In this document: positions 56,195 to 64,000 of the stretch, one piece after another
Layout of the letters: every line of letters starts with the position of its first letter
Position numbering within the stretch: the first letter of the stretch is position 1
NCBI GenBank assembly: GCA_022784465.1
Contig: JALFUR010000006.1
Span: 30,921 to 94,920, forward strand
Direction of reading: 5' to 3'
Source: Christensenella sp.
GTDB lineage: Bacteria > Bacillota > Clostridia > Christensenellales > UBA3700
DNA length: 64,000 nt
Position numbers and translations under genes: made by a program
Notes under the pieces: generated by a model
Told to the model about the DNA's origin: nothing
The model's input: only the letters and a program-made list of their open reading frames with translations
Databases searched by the model: none

Positions 56195-57424
56195 CTAAAA
56201 CTTTTCATTTTTGCTGATAAAGTCTACCATATTCACGTGTTTTATCCCACTACGTTGTTGCAAAAGATAGTCGGTTGTAACAACATATCGCGGATAGTTA
56301 TCTTTTATGCTTTCAAGCGGGCGATATTCACGTTCTTCCGTTTCTTTGCTTAAAGCAATAGTATAGGCGACTTGAATATAAGCATATTGCATATCCGTTC
56401 CGCGAACAATAAAATCACACTCGAACTTGCCGAATCTACCTACGCTTACAGAATAATCGAGCGACTTTGCATAAATATAGACGATATTCTCAAGTACCGG
56501 TCCGTAGTTAATTTTGTTATCCGTATTTTCGGCATAATAAAAACTTAAATCGGCAAGATAGTATTTCTTTTCTCCGGAAAGAGAACGTTTGGATTTCATG
56601 TCAAAACGAGGGCATTCATACAAAATCTTAGCATCGATTAGTGCTTTGACGTATTTTGAAACGGTAGAGATATTGATAGGTGTACCGCTTTTTCTTATTG
56701 CATCGCAAATATTGTTCAGGCTCGTAGTAGCACCAAAGTTGTTGATAACATATTTGCGAATTGTTTCAAAGGTTTCTTTGTTTTTAATTTTCAAACGTTT
56801 TCGAATATCTTTTTCAAAAATTTCCGAAACGACATCTTGAACATATTTTCTTTTATCAGCCGTATCATCAAACAGAACCGCTCTCGGAAAACCGCCTTCA
56901 AGAATATAATTCGTAAGCTCTATCATTGGATTAGGATTTATAGGTTTTCCAAAGAAAGCTTTAATTTCTTCATATTCTTGAAAATTTAACGTAAAAAGTT
57001 CAAACTCGACATATCTACCTGTCAGTTTCGTAACTAATTCACCGCTTAATAGATACGAGTTTGATCCAGTAATAAAAATTGACCAGTTTCCTTCTGTTCT
57101 AAAACCGTTAATAACTGTCTCAAAATCTGTGACATTTTGAACTTCATCGATAAAGAGATATTTCATCTCTTCCGTTTTACATTTTGACATAATCAAAGAT
57201 TCTAATTGATTAGCCGTTACAATTTTTCTATATTCACGTTTGTCGAGGTCGAGATAAATGATTCTCGATTCTGGAATTCCAGCTGCTTTAAGCTCATTTG
57301 CAATCATTTGCATTAAACTTGATTTTCCGCAGCGACGTACACCTGTGATAACCTTAATCAAATCGTCCGCATGGTAGAAACCACGTATTTTTTTTAAGTA
57401 ATTTTCTCTGATATACCAGTCCAT
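56195..57424 (-). CDS. AAA_14/DUF4143 ATPase
   Basis: The 409-residue protein has Walker A GVRRCGKSSLMQMIA (about 27-41), Walker B KYLFIDEVQNV (about 88-98), sensor ITGSNSYLLSGEL and a DUF4143 C-terminal domain (GKFECDFIVR, with D and following strand like a PD-(D/E)xK fold). This family is widespread in gut anaerobes with unknown function. Its last 35 residues are almost identical to those of the chimera at 39488. Complete and intact as far as can be seen. Confidence 0.88.
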   Translation of the reverse strand: MDWYIRENYLKKIRGFYHADDLIKVITGVRRCGKSSLMQMIANELKAAGIPESRIIYLDLDKREYRKIVTANQLESLIMSKCKTEEMKYLFIDEVQNVTDFETVINGFRTEGNWSIFITGSNSYLLSGELVTKLTGRYVEFELFTLNFQEYEEIKAFFGKPINPNPMIELTNYILEGGFPRAVLFDDTADKRKYVQDVVSEIFEKDIRKRLKIKNKETFETIRKYVINNFGATTSLNNICDAIRKSGTPINISTVSKYVKALIDAKILYECPRFDMKSKRSLSGEKKYYLADLSFYYAENTDNKINYGPVLENIVYIYAKSLDYSVSVGRFGKFECDFIVRGTDMQYAYIQVAYTIALSKETEEREYRPLESIKDNYPRYVVTTDYLLQQRSGIKHVNMVDFISKNEKF

Positions 57425-57896
57425 ATTAGAAATCTCCTTTGCGAATACTATATCAAAAAAAAATAAAAAAAGTCAAGTTATGGATAGTGATTTTTAATTT
57501 TTTGCAAAAATGCTATCGATAAAACGCTTCATTTTGTTCTGATATGTCTACTTTCCATATTTAATTGCCTTTAGTTATTTGTTCAAGCATGGTTGTTTTT
57601 CCTACTTCTCCTTGGACCGGCTCTACAAGCACCGCTCCAAAAATTTCGGATAATTTTTTAGCTGATTTTTTCTGCATGTCTTTTGATATACATAACCAAC
57701 CTCCATTTCGGCTAATTCACTTTCCAATATTGTTATAGCCGAAAAAATAAAAGGTCAAGTTAATTTGAATAATGTAAAAATCTTGTTAATTGTAATAGTA
57801 AATTCCAGTTGTATTATTAAGAAAAAAACATAATTGGAAGTTTGAGCTTAACTTTACAATAAAAAAGCGTAAAAATTGTTAGTTTTACGCTCAAAT
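57425..57896. other. Non-coding stretch between the ATPase and tRNA-Arg
   Basis: Apart from the ATPase fragment at 57561-57693 the sequence is AT-rich with no recognisable gene. Confidence 0.6.
57561..57693 (-). pseudogene. N-terminal fragment of a second AAA_14 ATPase
   Basis: From ATG 57693, MYIKRHAEK is followed, after a one-base shift, by KKLSEIFGAVLVEPVQGEVG and KTTMLEQITKGN and a stop. The pattern M-Y-I-x-R-x-x-E...F-x-A-V-L-V-x-G-x-x-x-x-G-K-T-T is the start of AAA_14/DUF4143 ATPases. Frameshift and early stop make it a pseudogene. Confidence 0.7.
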
Positions 57897-57971
57897 TGGC
57901 GCACTCACCGGGAATCGAACCCAGAGCTAACCCTTAGGAGGGGTTTGTTTTATCCGTTAAACTATGAGTGC
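57897..57971 (-). tRNA. tRNA-Arg(CCT), integration target
   Basis: Minus strand. Acceptor GCACTCA/TGAGTGC, discriminator G and encoded CCA. Anticodon arm AACCC-CTCCTAA-GGGTT (anticodon CCT), T arm with GGTTCGAATCC. All stems pair. The first 44 bp of this interval are duplicated at 42538. Confidence 0.95.
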
Positions 57972-58156
57972 TTAAAATTTAACAACATAGCCAACAATTT
58001 TGCTAGTGATTTCACATAGGAGTATAAACTTTTTAAATAAATAAAGTCAACACGTTGATATTTGATTAAAGCTATATAAATATCGAAATTTTTGTATATT
58101 AACAATTATATTTTACATGCTATAATTTAAGTACAAATTAACATAAAGAGGAAATT

Positions 58157-59596
58157 ATGGAAAATACTTTAAAAGCTTCTAAGCCTTTTGGTTGGTCTGA
58201 CAAAATTGGATATGCATTAGGCGATTTCGGATGCAACATGAGTTTTGCATTTATCAACAGTTATTTCATGCTGTTCTTTGTAACTTGCATGCACATCAAG
58301 CCAGAACATTTTGCAATTATTATTTTATTAGCAAAAATCTTCGATGCTATTAACGACCCTATTATTGGTGCTATATGTGATGCTTCTAAACCTGGAAAAG
58401 AAGGAAAATTTAAGACTTGGATTAAATGGGCATCTATTCCTTTACTTTTATCAAGTATAGTTATGTTTATATATGTTCCAGAAGCTCCATATGGATTAAA
58501 AATAGCAATGTGTTTAGTGCTATATTGCATTTGGAGTGTATCTTATACTTCTGTAAACGTTCCTTATGGATCTATGCAATCTGTAATTAGTGCAAATCCT
58601 AAAGAAAGAACTGAATTGTCTTCTTGGAGAAGCATAGGAGCTATGATTGCACAAATACCTATTATGATTCTTTTACCTATGATTATTTATGATAATGACA
58701 AAAATCCTAAAGGAGAAATATTTATTATAATCGTAGCAGTTATGGGCGTTTTAGGTTTTATTGCCTTTATTTTGCTTAGAAAACTTACAACAGAAAGAGT
58801 TGAACCAGTTATCAATGATCAAAAAACAAACTATTTAAAGACATTAATATCATTCTTTAAAAACAAGCATATGCTTGGAGTTACAATATCAAGCGTAGCA
58901 ATGCTTGCCTTAATGATGACAGTTACAACTTCTATTCAATATACATTTATGATATATTTCAAGAACACAGCACTAATATCAATTGCTACAGTAATTTCTG
59001 GACTACCTGTTGTTCTTGGACTTGTACTTGTAAAACCAGCAACAAAAAAATTCACCAAAAAACAACTTTGCACATATCCTTTTGTTGTGTCTATAGTGGC
59101 AAGTGCCATTATGACTTTTATAAAAATATCTAATCCATTTATATGGATGATTTGTGCTGCATTTATGTTGTTTGGAACAAGTTTCTATATGGTTCTTATG
59201 TGGGCACTTGTTGCAGATTGTATCGACTTCCAAGAAACACAATCAGGAAGACGAGAAGAAGGATCTATCTATGCAACATATTCTTTATTTAGAAAAATCG
59301 CACAAGGTGTTGGTGCTTCTGTTGTTGCTTTTGCTCTTGGCTTAACTGGATATAATTCAGCTTTAACTGCTGCTGAACAAGCTGCAGGTGTTGCTGATAA
59401 GATATATTTTATGACTGGATTCTTACCATTATTAGGATCTATTATCGCTTTTGTATCTATGCTTCTTTTATATAAATTAGGTGATGAGAAAATTGTAGAA
59501 AAAGAAATAGACGCATTATTACATAACGATGAAAATACTGCAATAGAACAAGATGAACAAATTGTAAAAGACGAGGTAAACAATGAGAATAATTAA
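58157..59596 (+). CDS. GPH-family sugar:cation symporter
   Basis: The 479-residue protein has about 12 TM helices and the glycoside-pentoside-hexuronide signature (WSDKIGYALGDFGCNMSFAF, INDPIIGAICDASKPGKEGK with K-x-x-W-I). It imports a glycoside or hexuronide with Na or H. It overlaps the GH2 gene by 14 bp, and AGAGGAAAT precedes the start. Specificity is not visible; the neighbour suggests a beta-glucuronide or beta-galactoside. Confidence 0.93.
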   Translation: MENTLKASKPFGWSDKIGYALGDFGCNMSFAFINSYFMLFFVTCMHIKPEHFAIIILLAKIFDAINDPIIGAICDASKPGKEGKFKTWIKWASIPLLLSSIVMFIYVPEAPYGLKIAMCLVLYCIWSVSYTSVNVPYGSMQSVISANPKERTELSSWRSIGAMIAQIPIMILLPMIIYDNDKNPKGEIFIIIVAVMGVLGFIAFILLRKLTTERVEPVINDQKTNYLKTLISFFKNKHMLGVTISSVAMLALMMTVTTSIQYTFMIYFKNTALISIATVISGLPVVLGLVLVKPATKKFTKKQLCTYPFVVSIVASAIMTFIKISNPFIWMICAAFMLFGTSFYMVLMWALVADCIDFQETQSGRREEGSIYATYSLFRKIAQGVGASVVAFALGLTGYNSALTAAEQAAGVADKIYFMTGFLPLLGSIIAFVSMLLLYKLGDEKIVEKEIDALLHNDENTAIEQDEQIVKDEVNNENN

Positions 59597-61865
59597 CAAC
59601 ATTAACAAAGATTGGTTATTTACAAAAAACAATCAGGCAATTCCTACTTCCCTACCAAAAGATTGGGAAAGCATTGATTTGCCATACACATGGAACGGCA
59701 AGGATGGACAAGATGGAGGAAACGACTATTATAGAGGCACTTGCTATTTTGCAAAAGAATTACCAATATCTTCTTTTGAAGAAAACAAAGTGAACTATAT
59801 TCAATTTGATGGAGTAAACTCTTCATGCGATGTGTATTTTAATGGAGAAAAACTATTCTCCCACGATGGAGGATATTCAACATTTAGAGTCCCATTAAAA
59901 GACATCAAAGAATCCAATTTGCTTGTTGTTGCTGTAGACAATTCTGTCAATGATAGAGTCTATCCTCAAACGGCAGATTTTACATTCTATGGAGGAATAT
60001 ATAGAGATGTATCCATTTTATCTGTTGAGAAAAATCACTTTGAACTAGATTATTATGGAACTCCAGGTATTAAAGTAACACCATCAATTAATGGTTCTAA
60101 TGCAAATGTAAATATAGAAGCTTATGCAAATGGAACTGTTCAGTTTAATATCATTGATAAAAAGAAAATAATAGCTACTCAAACAATCACTGGCAATAAT
60201 CCTAGTGTTGATTTAACTATTAACAATGTCCATTTATGGAATGGAACTATAGACCCATATTTATATACAGCAGAAGCAATTTTATTAGATGGAGAAAACG
60301 AAATTGATAAGGTATCAACAAGATTTGGTTGTAGAACATTTAAAATTGACCCTAATAAAGGATTTATTTTAAATGGAAAGGAATACCCTCTTCGCGGCGT
60401 TTGTCGTCACCAAGACAGACCAGAAATTGGAAACGCTCTTTTATATAAGCATCACAAAGAAGATATTGATTTAATTTGTGAAGTTGGAGCAAATACTATA
60501 AGACTTGCACACTATCAACATGCTCAAGCTTTCTATGATTTATGCGATGAGAAAGGTTTAGTTATTTGGGCAGAAATTCCATACATTTCTAGACATATGC
60601 CAAACGGTTTAGATAATACTATTTCTCAAATGAAAGAGTTAATAATCCAAAACTATAACCACCCTTGTATTGTAACTTGGGGCTTATCTAATGAGATTAC
60701 TTTAAATGGAGCTTCTGATGAAAGTATGGTCAACAATCATAGAATCTTAAATGACCTTGTACACAAATTAGACAAAACAAGATTAACAACTATGGCTGTT
60801 GTAACAATGTGCGACCCTTCTTCTGAATATGTACAAATACCTGATGTAGTATCATTTAACCATTATTTTGGATGGTATGGTGGAACCACATCTATGAATG
60901 GAGAATGGTTCGATAAATTCCATAAAGATTATCCAAACATTGCAGTTGGCTTAAGTGAATATGGTTGTGAAGCGCTAAATTGGCATACTTCTACGCCAAC
61001 ACAAGGAGATTATACCGAAGAATACCAAGCATATTATCATGAAGAATTAATTAAACAAATATCAACTAGACAATTTATTTGGGCAACGCATTTATGGAAC
61101 ATGTTTGATTTCGCTGCTGATGCAAGAGCTGAAGGCGGAGAAAACGGAATGAATCATAAAGGCTTAGTCACTTTTGATAGAAAATATAAAAAAGATGCTT
61201 TCTATGCATATAAAGCTTGGTGGTCAAAAGAACCTGTTCTTCATATTTGTTCAAAAAGATATATTGATAGAGTTGAAGATAAAACCAAAGTCACAATCTA
61301 TTCTAATCAAGACGAAGTTGAATTATTTGCAAACGGGGTCAGCGTAGGCAAGCAATCTAAAGGAGAATTCCCTTTCTTCTACTTTGAAGTTAACAATGAA
61401 GGCGAAACAACTCTTCTTGCTAAAGCTGGTGATTTAGAAGACACAGCAACAATTAGAAAAGTAGACAAAATGAATGAATCTTATGTAATGAAAGAAGAAG
61501 GTGCAGTAATTAACTGGTTCGAAATCGAAGCACCAGCCGGATATTTGTCTGTTAATGATACAGTCGGAGAAGTTTGGTCAACATTTAGAGGTAAATTTAC
61601 TCTACTAAAGCTAGCTCTTTCTTTGAAAAAAGCTCTTTCATCAAAAGAATCTAACCAAGATTCAAAAAACAAAAAAGGCAAAAAGAAAATGGAAATTATG
61701 GGAATGCCTGTAACTATGAATTCTTTAAAATCTATGATGAAAATTGCCGCTGGCTTCCCTATTAAAAGAGTCTTCTCTATGATAGGATCAAAAATTCCTA
61801 AAGAAACCATACTTGCATTAAATAAAAAACTAAATAAAATAAGAAAACCAAAGAGTAAATCATAA
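59583..61865 (+). CDS. Glycoside hydrolase family 2 (beta-galactosidase/beta-glucuronidase-like)
   Basis: The 760-residue protein has a sugar-binding domain (about 20-150), Ig-like domain and TIM barrel. The acid/base Glu is in TWGLSNEI (about 361-368) and the nucleophile Glu in GLSEYGCEA (about 456-464). The RGVCRHQDRPEIG motif is typical of the family. Retaining hydrolysis of beta-glycosides in the cytosol is expected (no signal peptide). After a Bacteroides-type C-terminal beta domain it carries a Lys-rich tail of about 90 residues (SKNKKGKKKMEIMG...KPKSKS) not usual in GH2. Confidence 0.93.
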   Translation: MRIINNINKDWLFTKNNQAIPTSLPKDWESIDLPYTWNGKDGQDGGNDYYRGTCYFAKELPISSFEENKVNYIQFDGVNSSCDVYFNGEKLFSHDGGYSTFRVPLKDIKESNLLVVAVDNSVNDRVYPQTADFTFYGGIYRDVSILSVEKNHFELDYYGTPGIKVTPSINGSNANVNIEAYANGTVQFNIIDKKKIIATQTITGNNPSVDLTINNVHLWNGTIDPYLYTAEAILLDGENEIDKVSTRFGCRTFKIDPNKGFILNGKEYPLRGVCRHQDRPEIGNALLYKHHKEDIDLICEVGANTIRLAHYQHAQAFYDLCDEKGLVIWAEIPYISRHMPNGLDNTISQMKELIIQNYNHPCIVTWGLSNEITLNGASDESMVNNHRILNDLVHKLDKTRLTTMAVVTMCDPSSEYVQIPDVVSFNHYFGWYGGTTSMNGEWFDKFHKDYPNIAVGLSEYGCEALNWHTSTPTQGDYTEEYQAYYHEELIKQISTRQFIWATHLWNMFDFAADARAEGGENGMNHKGLVTFDRKYKKDAFYAYKAWWSKEPVLHICSKRYIDRVEDKTKVTIYSNQDEVELFANGVSVGKQSKGEFPFFYFEVNNEGETTLLAKAGDLEDTATIRKVDKMNESYVMKEEGAVINWFEIEAPAGYLSVNDTVGEVWSTFRGKFTLLKLALSLKKALSSKESNQDSKNKKGKKKMEIMGMPVTMNSLKSMMKIAAGFPIKRVFSMIGSKIPKETILALNKKLNKIRKPKSKS

Positions 61866-61872
61866 TATTATT

Positions 61873-61912
61873 ACAAGCGAATAATTATATATTGTTCGCT
61901 TGTTTTTTTATT
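61873..61912 (+). terminator. Intrinsic terminator after the GH2 gene
   Basis: ACAAGCGAA-taattatatattg-TTCGCTTGT followed by TTTTTTTATTT. Confidence 0.9.
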
Positions 61913-61943
61913 TAAGTTATTGAAAGGATAAAGAGGTTAAAAA

Positions 61944-62867
61944 ATGACTTTAGATGTAGTGGTATTTAAATTTATAGATTATGTATATAATTATTTACAA
62001 AATAGAACCAGCAAAATGAGACATTATAAGAAAATCGTTACGGTAGAAAAAGACATTGTTTATGATGAATCTTTGCCAGATGTTTGCAAGTTAGATCTTT
62101 ATCATATTAAAAAAGATACTACTAATAAATACCCTATTGTTTTCATAATACATGGTGGAGGTTTTGTCGCTGGAGATAAAAAATATAGAAGACATCTTAG
62201 TTCATGGTTTGCCGAAGAACTTGGCGCATATGTAATAAATGTAAATTACGGACTTGGCCCAAAGTATTATTTCCCTGAGATAATGAAACATTTTCAAAAA
62301 GCTTTAGATTGGGTTTATGACAATGCTGAAAAATATAATTTTGACTTAGATAATTCCATTATCACTGGCGATTCTGCAGGCGGATATTTTTCCGCTGAAT
62401 TATGCGCTATGCAGGATGATATAAAAATGCAGGAAAAATTCAACTTTACTCCAAAATTTAAATTTAAAGGCATTTTATTAAATTGTGGTATTTACAATTT
62501 AAATAAAGCTTTAAGTGTTAAAATGCCATTTAATTTAACTAATTCCGTATGCAAAAGTTTTACTGGAGTAGGAATTGATGAATTAAAGCAATATGAATTT
62601 ATACATGAAATTTCGCCCGTTGAACATGTCACTAAAAACTTTCCAAAAACTTGTATAGTATATTCTGAGAAAGATATTTTCTGCAATGGACAAGGACAAG
62701 ATTTTATAGAAAAACTTAAAGAAAACAATGTATATTTCGAAGAGTACCATTCTTCAAAAATGTTGGACAATCATACTTTCCCTAGCATCTGGAAAGGAAA
62801 GGCCGCTGTTGAAGCAAACAATTTGTACATAAGTTTTGCCAAACGCCTTTTCGAGAATAAAATATAA
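61944..62867 (+). CDS. Alpha/beta-hydrolase esterase (HSL-like)
   Basis: The 307-residue protein has the oxyanion motif IIHGGGFVAGDK (about 68-79), nucleophile elbow GDSAGGYFS (about 144-152) and a late His (DNHTFPSIW). The HGGG plus GDSAGG pattern fits the hormone-sensitive lipase/acetyl-esterase family. It may deacylate substrates of the GH2 enzyme. A terminator separates it from GH2, so it may have its own promoter or depend on readthrough. Confidence 0.9.
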   Translation: MTLDVVVFKFIDYVYNYLQNRTSKMRHYKKIVTVEKDIVYDESLPDVCKLDLYHIKKDTTNKYPIVFIIHGGGFVAGDKKYRRHLSSWFAEELGAYVINVNYGLGPKYYFPEIMKHFQKALDWVYDNAEKYNFDLDNSIITGDSAGGYFSAELCAMQDDIKMQEKFNFTPKFKFKGILLNCGIYNLNKALSVKMPFNLTNSVCKSFTGVGIDELKQYEFIHEISPVEHVTKNFPKTCIVYSEKDIFCNGQGQDFIEKLKENNVYFEEYHSSKMLDNHTFPSIWKGKAAVEANNLYISFAKRLFENKI

Positions 62868-62907
62868 GCGCAATAGTTTAGTTTTCGGATATATGCTTTG
62901 GACATAG

Positions 62908-62953
62908 TTTAAGAAGCATTTTTAGATTATTTCAATAGACAAATGCTTCTTGT
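62908..62953 (+). terminator. Intrinsic terminator after the esterase gene
   Basis: AAGAAGCATTT...AAATGCTTCTTG with a long loop, followed by a weak T-rich tail. Confidence 0.65.
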
Positions 62954-62983
62954 TATGATATTATTTGAATGCTTTACTTAAAT

Positions 62984-63059
62984 GGCTCCATGGTCAAGCG
63001 GTTTAAGACTCAGCCCTCTCACGGCTGCTACTGGGGTTCGAATCCCCATGGAGTCACCA
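62984..63059 (+). tRNA. tRNA-Glu(CTC)
   Basis: Acceptor GGCTCCA/TGGAGTC with A-CCA. Anticodon arm CAGCC-CTCTCAC-GGCTG gives CTC (Glu, GAG codon). T arm TGGGG-TTCGAAT-CCCCA. All arms pair. Confidence 0.93.
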
Positions 63060-63123
63060 TTATTAAAATCTTTACTAATAATAATATTTTGTGTTATTAT
63101 TTTTGAAGAAACAGATTAACTAC

Positions 63124-63214
63124 GGAGTGATACCCAAGAGGCCGAAGGGGCGCCCCTGCTAAGGGTGTAGTACTGGAAACGGTAGCGAGGGTTCAAATCC
63201 CTCTCACTCCGCCA
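63124..63214 (+). tRNA. tRNA-Ser(GCT)
   Basis: Class II tRNA with acceptor GGAGTGA/TCACTCC, G-CCA end, anticodon loop CTGCTAA (GCT, Ser AGC codon), long variable arm TACTGGAAACGGTAG and T arm with GGTTCAAATCC. Confidence 0.94.
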
Positions 63215-63220
63215 TGCGGT

Positions 63221-63258
63221 CAACAGAAGCACACCTTATATGTTTCTGTTGATTTTTT
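63221..63258 (+). terminator. Terminator after the tRNA pair
   Basis: CAACAGAA...TTCTGTTG followed by ATTTTTTTATTA, seven bases after the tRNA-Ser CCA. Confidence 0.88.
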
Positions 63259-63769
63259 TATTACCAAAGTACAAATTCGTGATTTTTAAATTTTTAAAAA
63301 TTTATTACGCAAATGGCTGAAAAGCGCGATAGAATCGAATCTCAATTTTTTGATAATATGCTCTTTTCCGCCATTTTCCGCCATGTATAGAATTCAACCC
63401 ACCATTTTGTAAATTGAATTTTTATCGTTTGAAAAATAGTATAAAAAAATCTTTATCCACTTTTCCATAAATTTTAAAAGAGTGCGGATAAAGATTTCTT
63501 GGCGGAAAGCAAATGTATTAAAACATATTCTAACAATACATTCCCAGATAAACTAGCTTAAATTACCCCCATATATTTTGCCTTTTCGTTTGGTCCTTTT
63601 TTAGCATATTTTATTCTCATACAAAGGGAAAAAGATTTTGCTTAAACATTTAATTTATTTATCTTTTAAAGACAAAATAATTTTCTTATTCCTTTGTATT
63701 CTTCCCTATTCAAATAAAGCTATGCTGTTTGGTCCCTGCCGAAAGGCAAAATAAAATATATGGAGGTAT
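63259..63769. other. Non-coding region after tRNA-Ser: att-like scar, minus-strand hairpin, structured leader
   Basis: Doubled TTTTCCGCCA (about 63363-63382) repeats the tRNA-Ser 3' end sequence CCGCCATG. A strong hairpin at 63441-63497 (AATCTTTATCCAC / GTG-C-GGATAAAGATT) with a minus-strand T tract looks like a terminator, yet no minus-strand gene precedes it. Near 63577 and 63735 TTTTGCCTTTTCG and CGAAAGGCAAAAT form an inverted pair about 150 bp apart. No complete gene is seen. Confidence 0.5.
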
Positions 63770-64000
63770 ATGAAAATGAAAAAAGTTATTTATTCAGTAA
63801 CTAAAGTAACAAAACAAGAAAACTTTAAAATATCTGGGATAGGATATATCACAGATACAGATCTTATTACTACTTGTATGAGTAAGAAAAATACTCCTTA
63901 CATTAGAGTTTTTGAAGATTGCATCAAAGATTGTCATTTGGTAGACAAAACCACAGACCAATTTAAAGGCTCATATTTTGAATGGGCTGAATACGATGGA
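63770..64000 (+). CDS. Unknown protein, 5' part only
   Basis: The frame opens with ATG at 63770 or, better spaced from GGAGG, at 63776 (MKKVIYSVTKVTKQ). It runs open to the window end, giving about 75 residues rich in charged and Cys residues (FEDCIKDCHLVDKTTDQFKG). No family is recognised. It is absent from the ORF track because it is truncated. Confidence 0.6.
   Translation, partial: MKMKKVIYSVTKVTKQENFKISGIGYITDTDLITTCMSKKNTPYIRVFEDCIKDCHLVDKTTDQFKGSYFEWAEYDG

Larger units (their letters stand above)
42538..57940. mobile_element. Putative integrated genomic island at tRNA-Arg(CCT), about 15.4 kb
   Basis: The region is bounded by a perfect 44-bp direct repeat of the tRNA 3' end. Genes from 43,000 to 53,150 use far more G/C-ending codons (GAC, ATC, CGT) than the flanking core genes. 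No intact integrase is found. Cargo: an oligopeptide/nickel-type ABC importer, TetR regulator, hypA, an Fe-S/FAD oxidoreductase and hypB, then NERD, DUF4238 and ATPase genes with several fragments. Additional copies of the anticodon-loop core (CTTAGGAG on plus) at 53512, 55736 and 55958 suggest more than one insertion event. Confidence 0.75.

Noticed and set aside
63363-63382. Second integrated element at tRNA-Ser
   Set aside because: Only a CCGCCATG match is shared with the tRNA end, too short to claim an attachment repeat.

Overview
The window looks like a chromosomal segment of a low-GC, spore-forming, anaerobic member of the Clostridia (Bacillota). The evidence is AT-rich genes with Shine-Dalgarno sites, the sporulation genes spoIIR and a SPOCS/LysM (SipL-like) coat gene beside veg and ispE, a T-box leader, many ferredoxin-type Fe-S proteins and a type III glutamine synthetase. 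The species cannot be named from sequence alone.

Layout. 1-2940 (minus): veg, SPOCS-LysM, ispE and the 5' part of spoIIR. 3045-6125: a CDF metal exporter and asnB behind an asparagine-type T-box. 6188-20008 (minus): one long, tightly spaced run of ten genes. In transcription order these are a split glutamate synthase (amidotransferase, FMN/Fe-S synthase, ferredoxin, FAD oxidoreductase, GXGXG domain), a glutamine synthetase-like protein that has lost catalytic residues, an ANTAR RNA-binding regulator with a degenerate receiver, carA, a carB-dapF gene fusion, and pyrG. 20188-25744 (plus): glnN (type III GS), an Amt-PII fusion and purF. The leaders of the glt operon, glnN and amt each hold an intrinsic terminator whose 5' arm can refold into a small hexaloop hairpin. 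I propose ANTAR-type antitermination of the nitrogen genes. 25782-30650 (minus): zinc/cadmium homeostasis (P-type ATPase, HMA chaperone, ArsR repressor) and two G3E GTPases, one with four tandem His/Cys/Asp-rich repeats. 30772-39089: pnuC, ybaK, a DNA glycosylase, a PurF paralog with Ser in place of the catalytic Cys, a 1365-residue anchored double metallophosphoesterase and a membrane protein.

39090-57971 is accessory DNA. It holds a DUF262/ATPase chimera, an XRE-ATPase fusion and then a 15.4-kb island. The island lies between tRNA-Arg(CCT) (57897-57971) and a perfect 44-bp direct repeat of that tRNA's 3' part (42538-42581). The island is visibly more GC-rich over most of its length. It carries an oligopeptide/nickel-type ABC transporter, a TetR regulator, and hypA - large Fe-S/FAD oxidoreductase - hypB, with no hydrogenase genes. 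Its right end is a graveyard of fragments (IS30 transposase, HipA, ATPases) mixed with NERD, DUF4238 and AAA_14/DUF4143 genes and a second tRNA-Arg-like gene.

58157-64000: a sugar symporter, a GH2 glycosidase and an esterase form a glycoside-use operon, followed by tRNA-Glu, tRNA-Ser and the start of an unknown gene.

How it fits together: the core 6-26 kb is a glutamine economy. Ammonium enters by Amt-PII and is fixed by GlnN and the split GltS. The glutamine is spent by CarA, PyrG, AsnB and PurF. The inactive-looking GS and the ANTAR protein are candidates for the sensor and effector that set expression.
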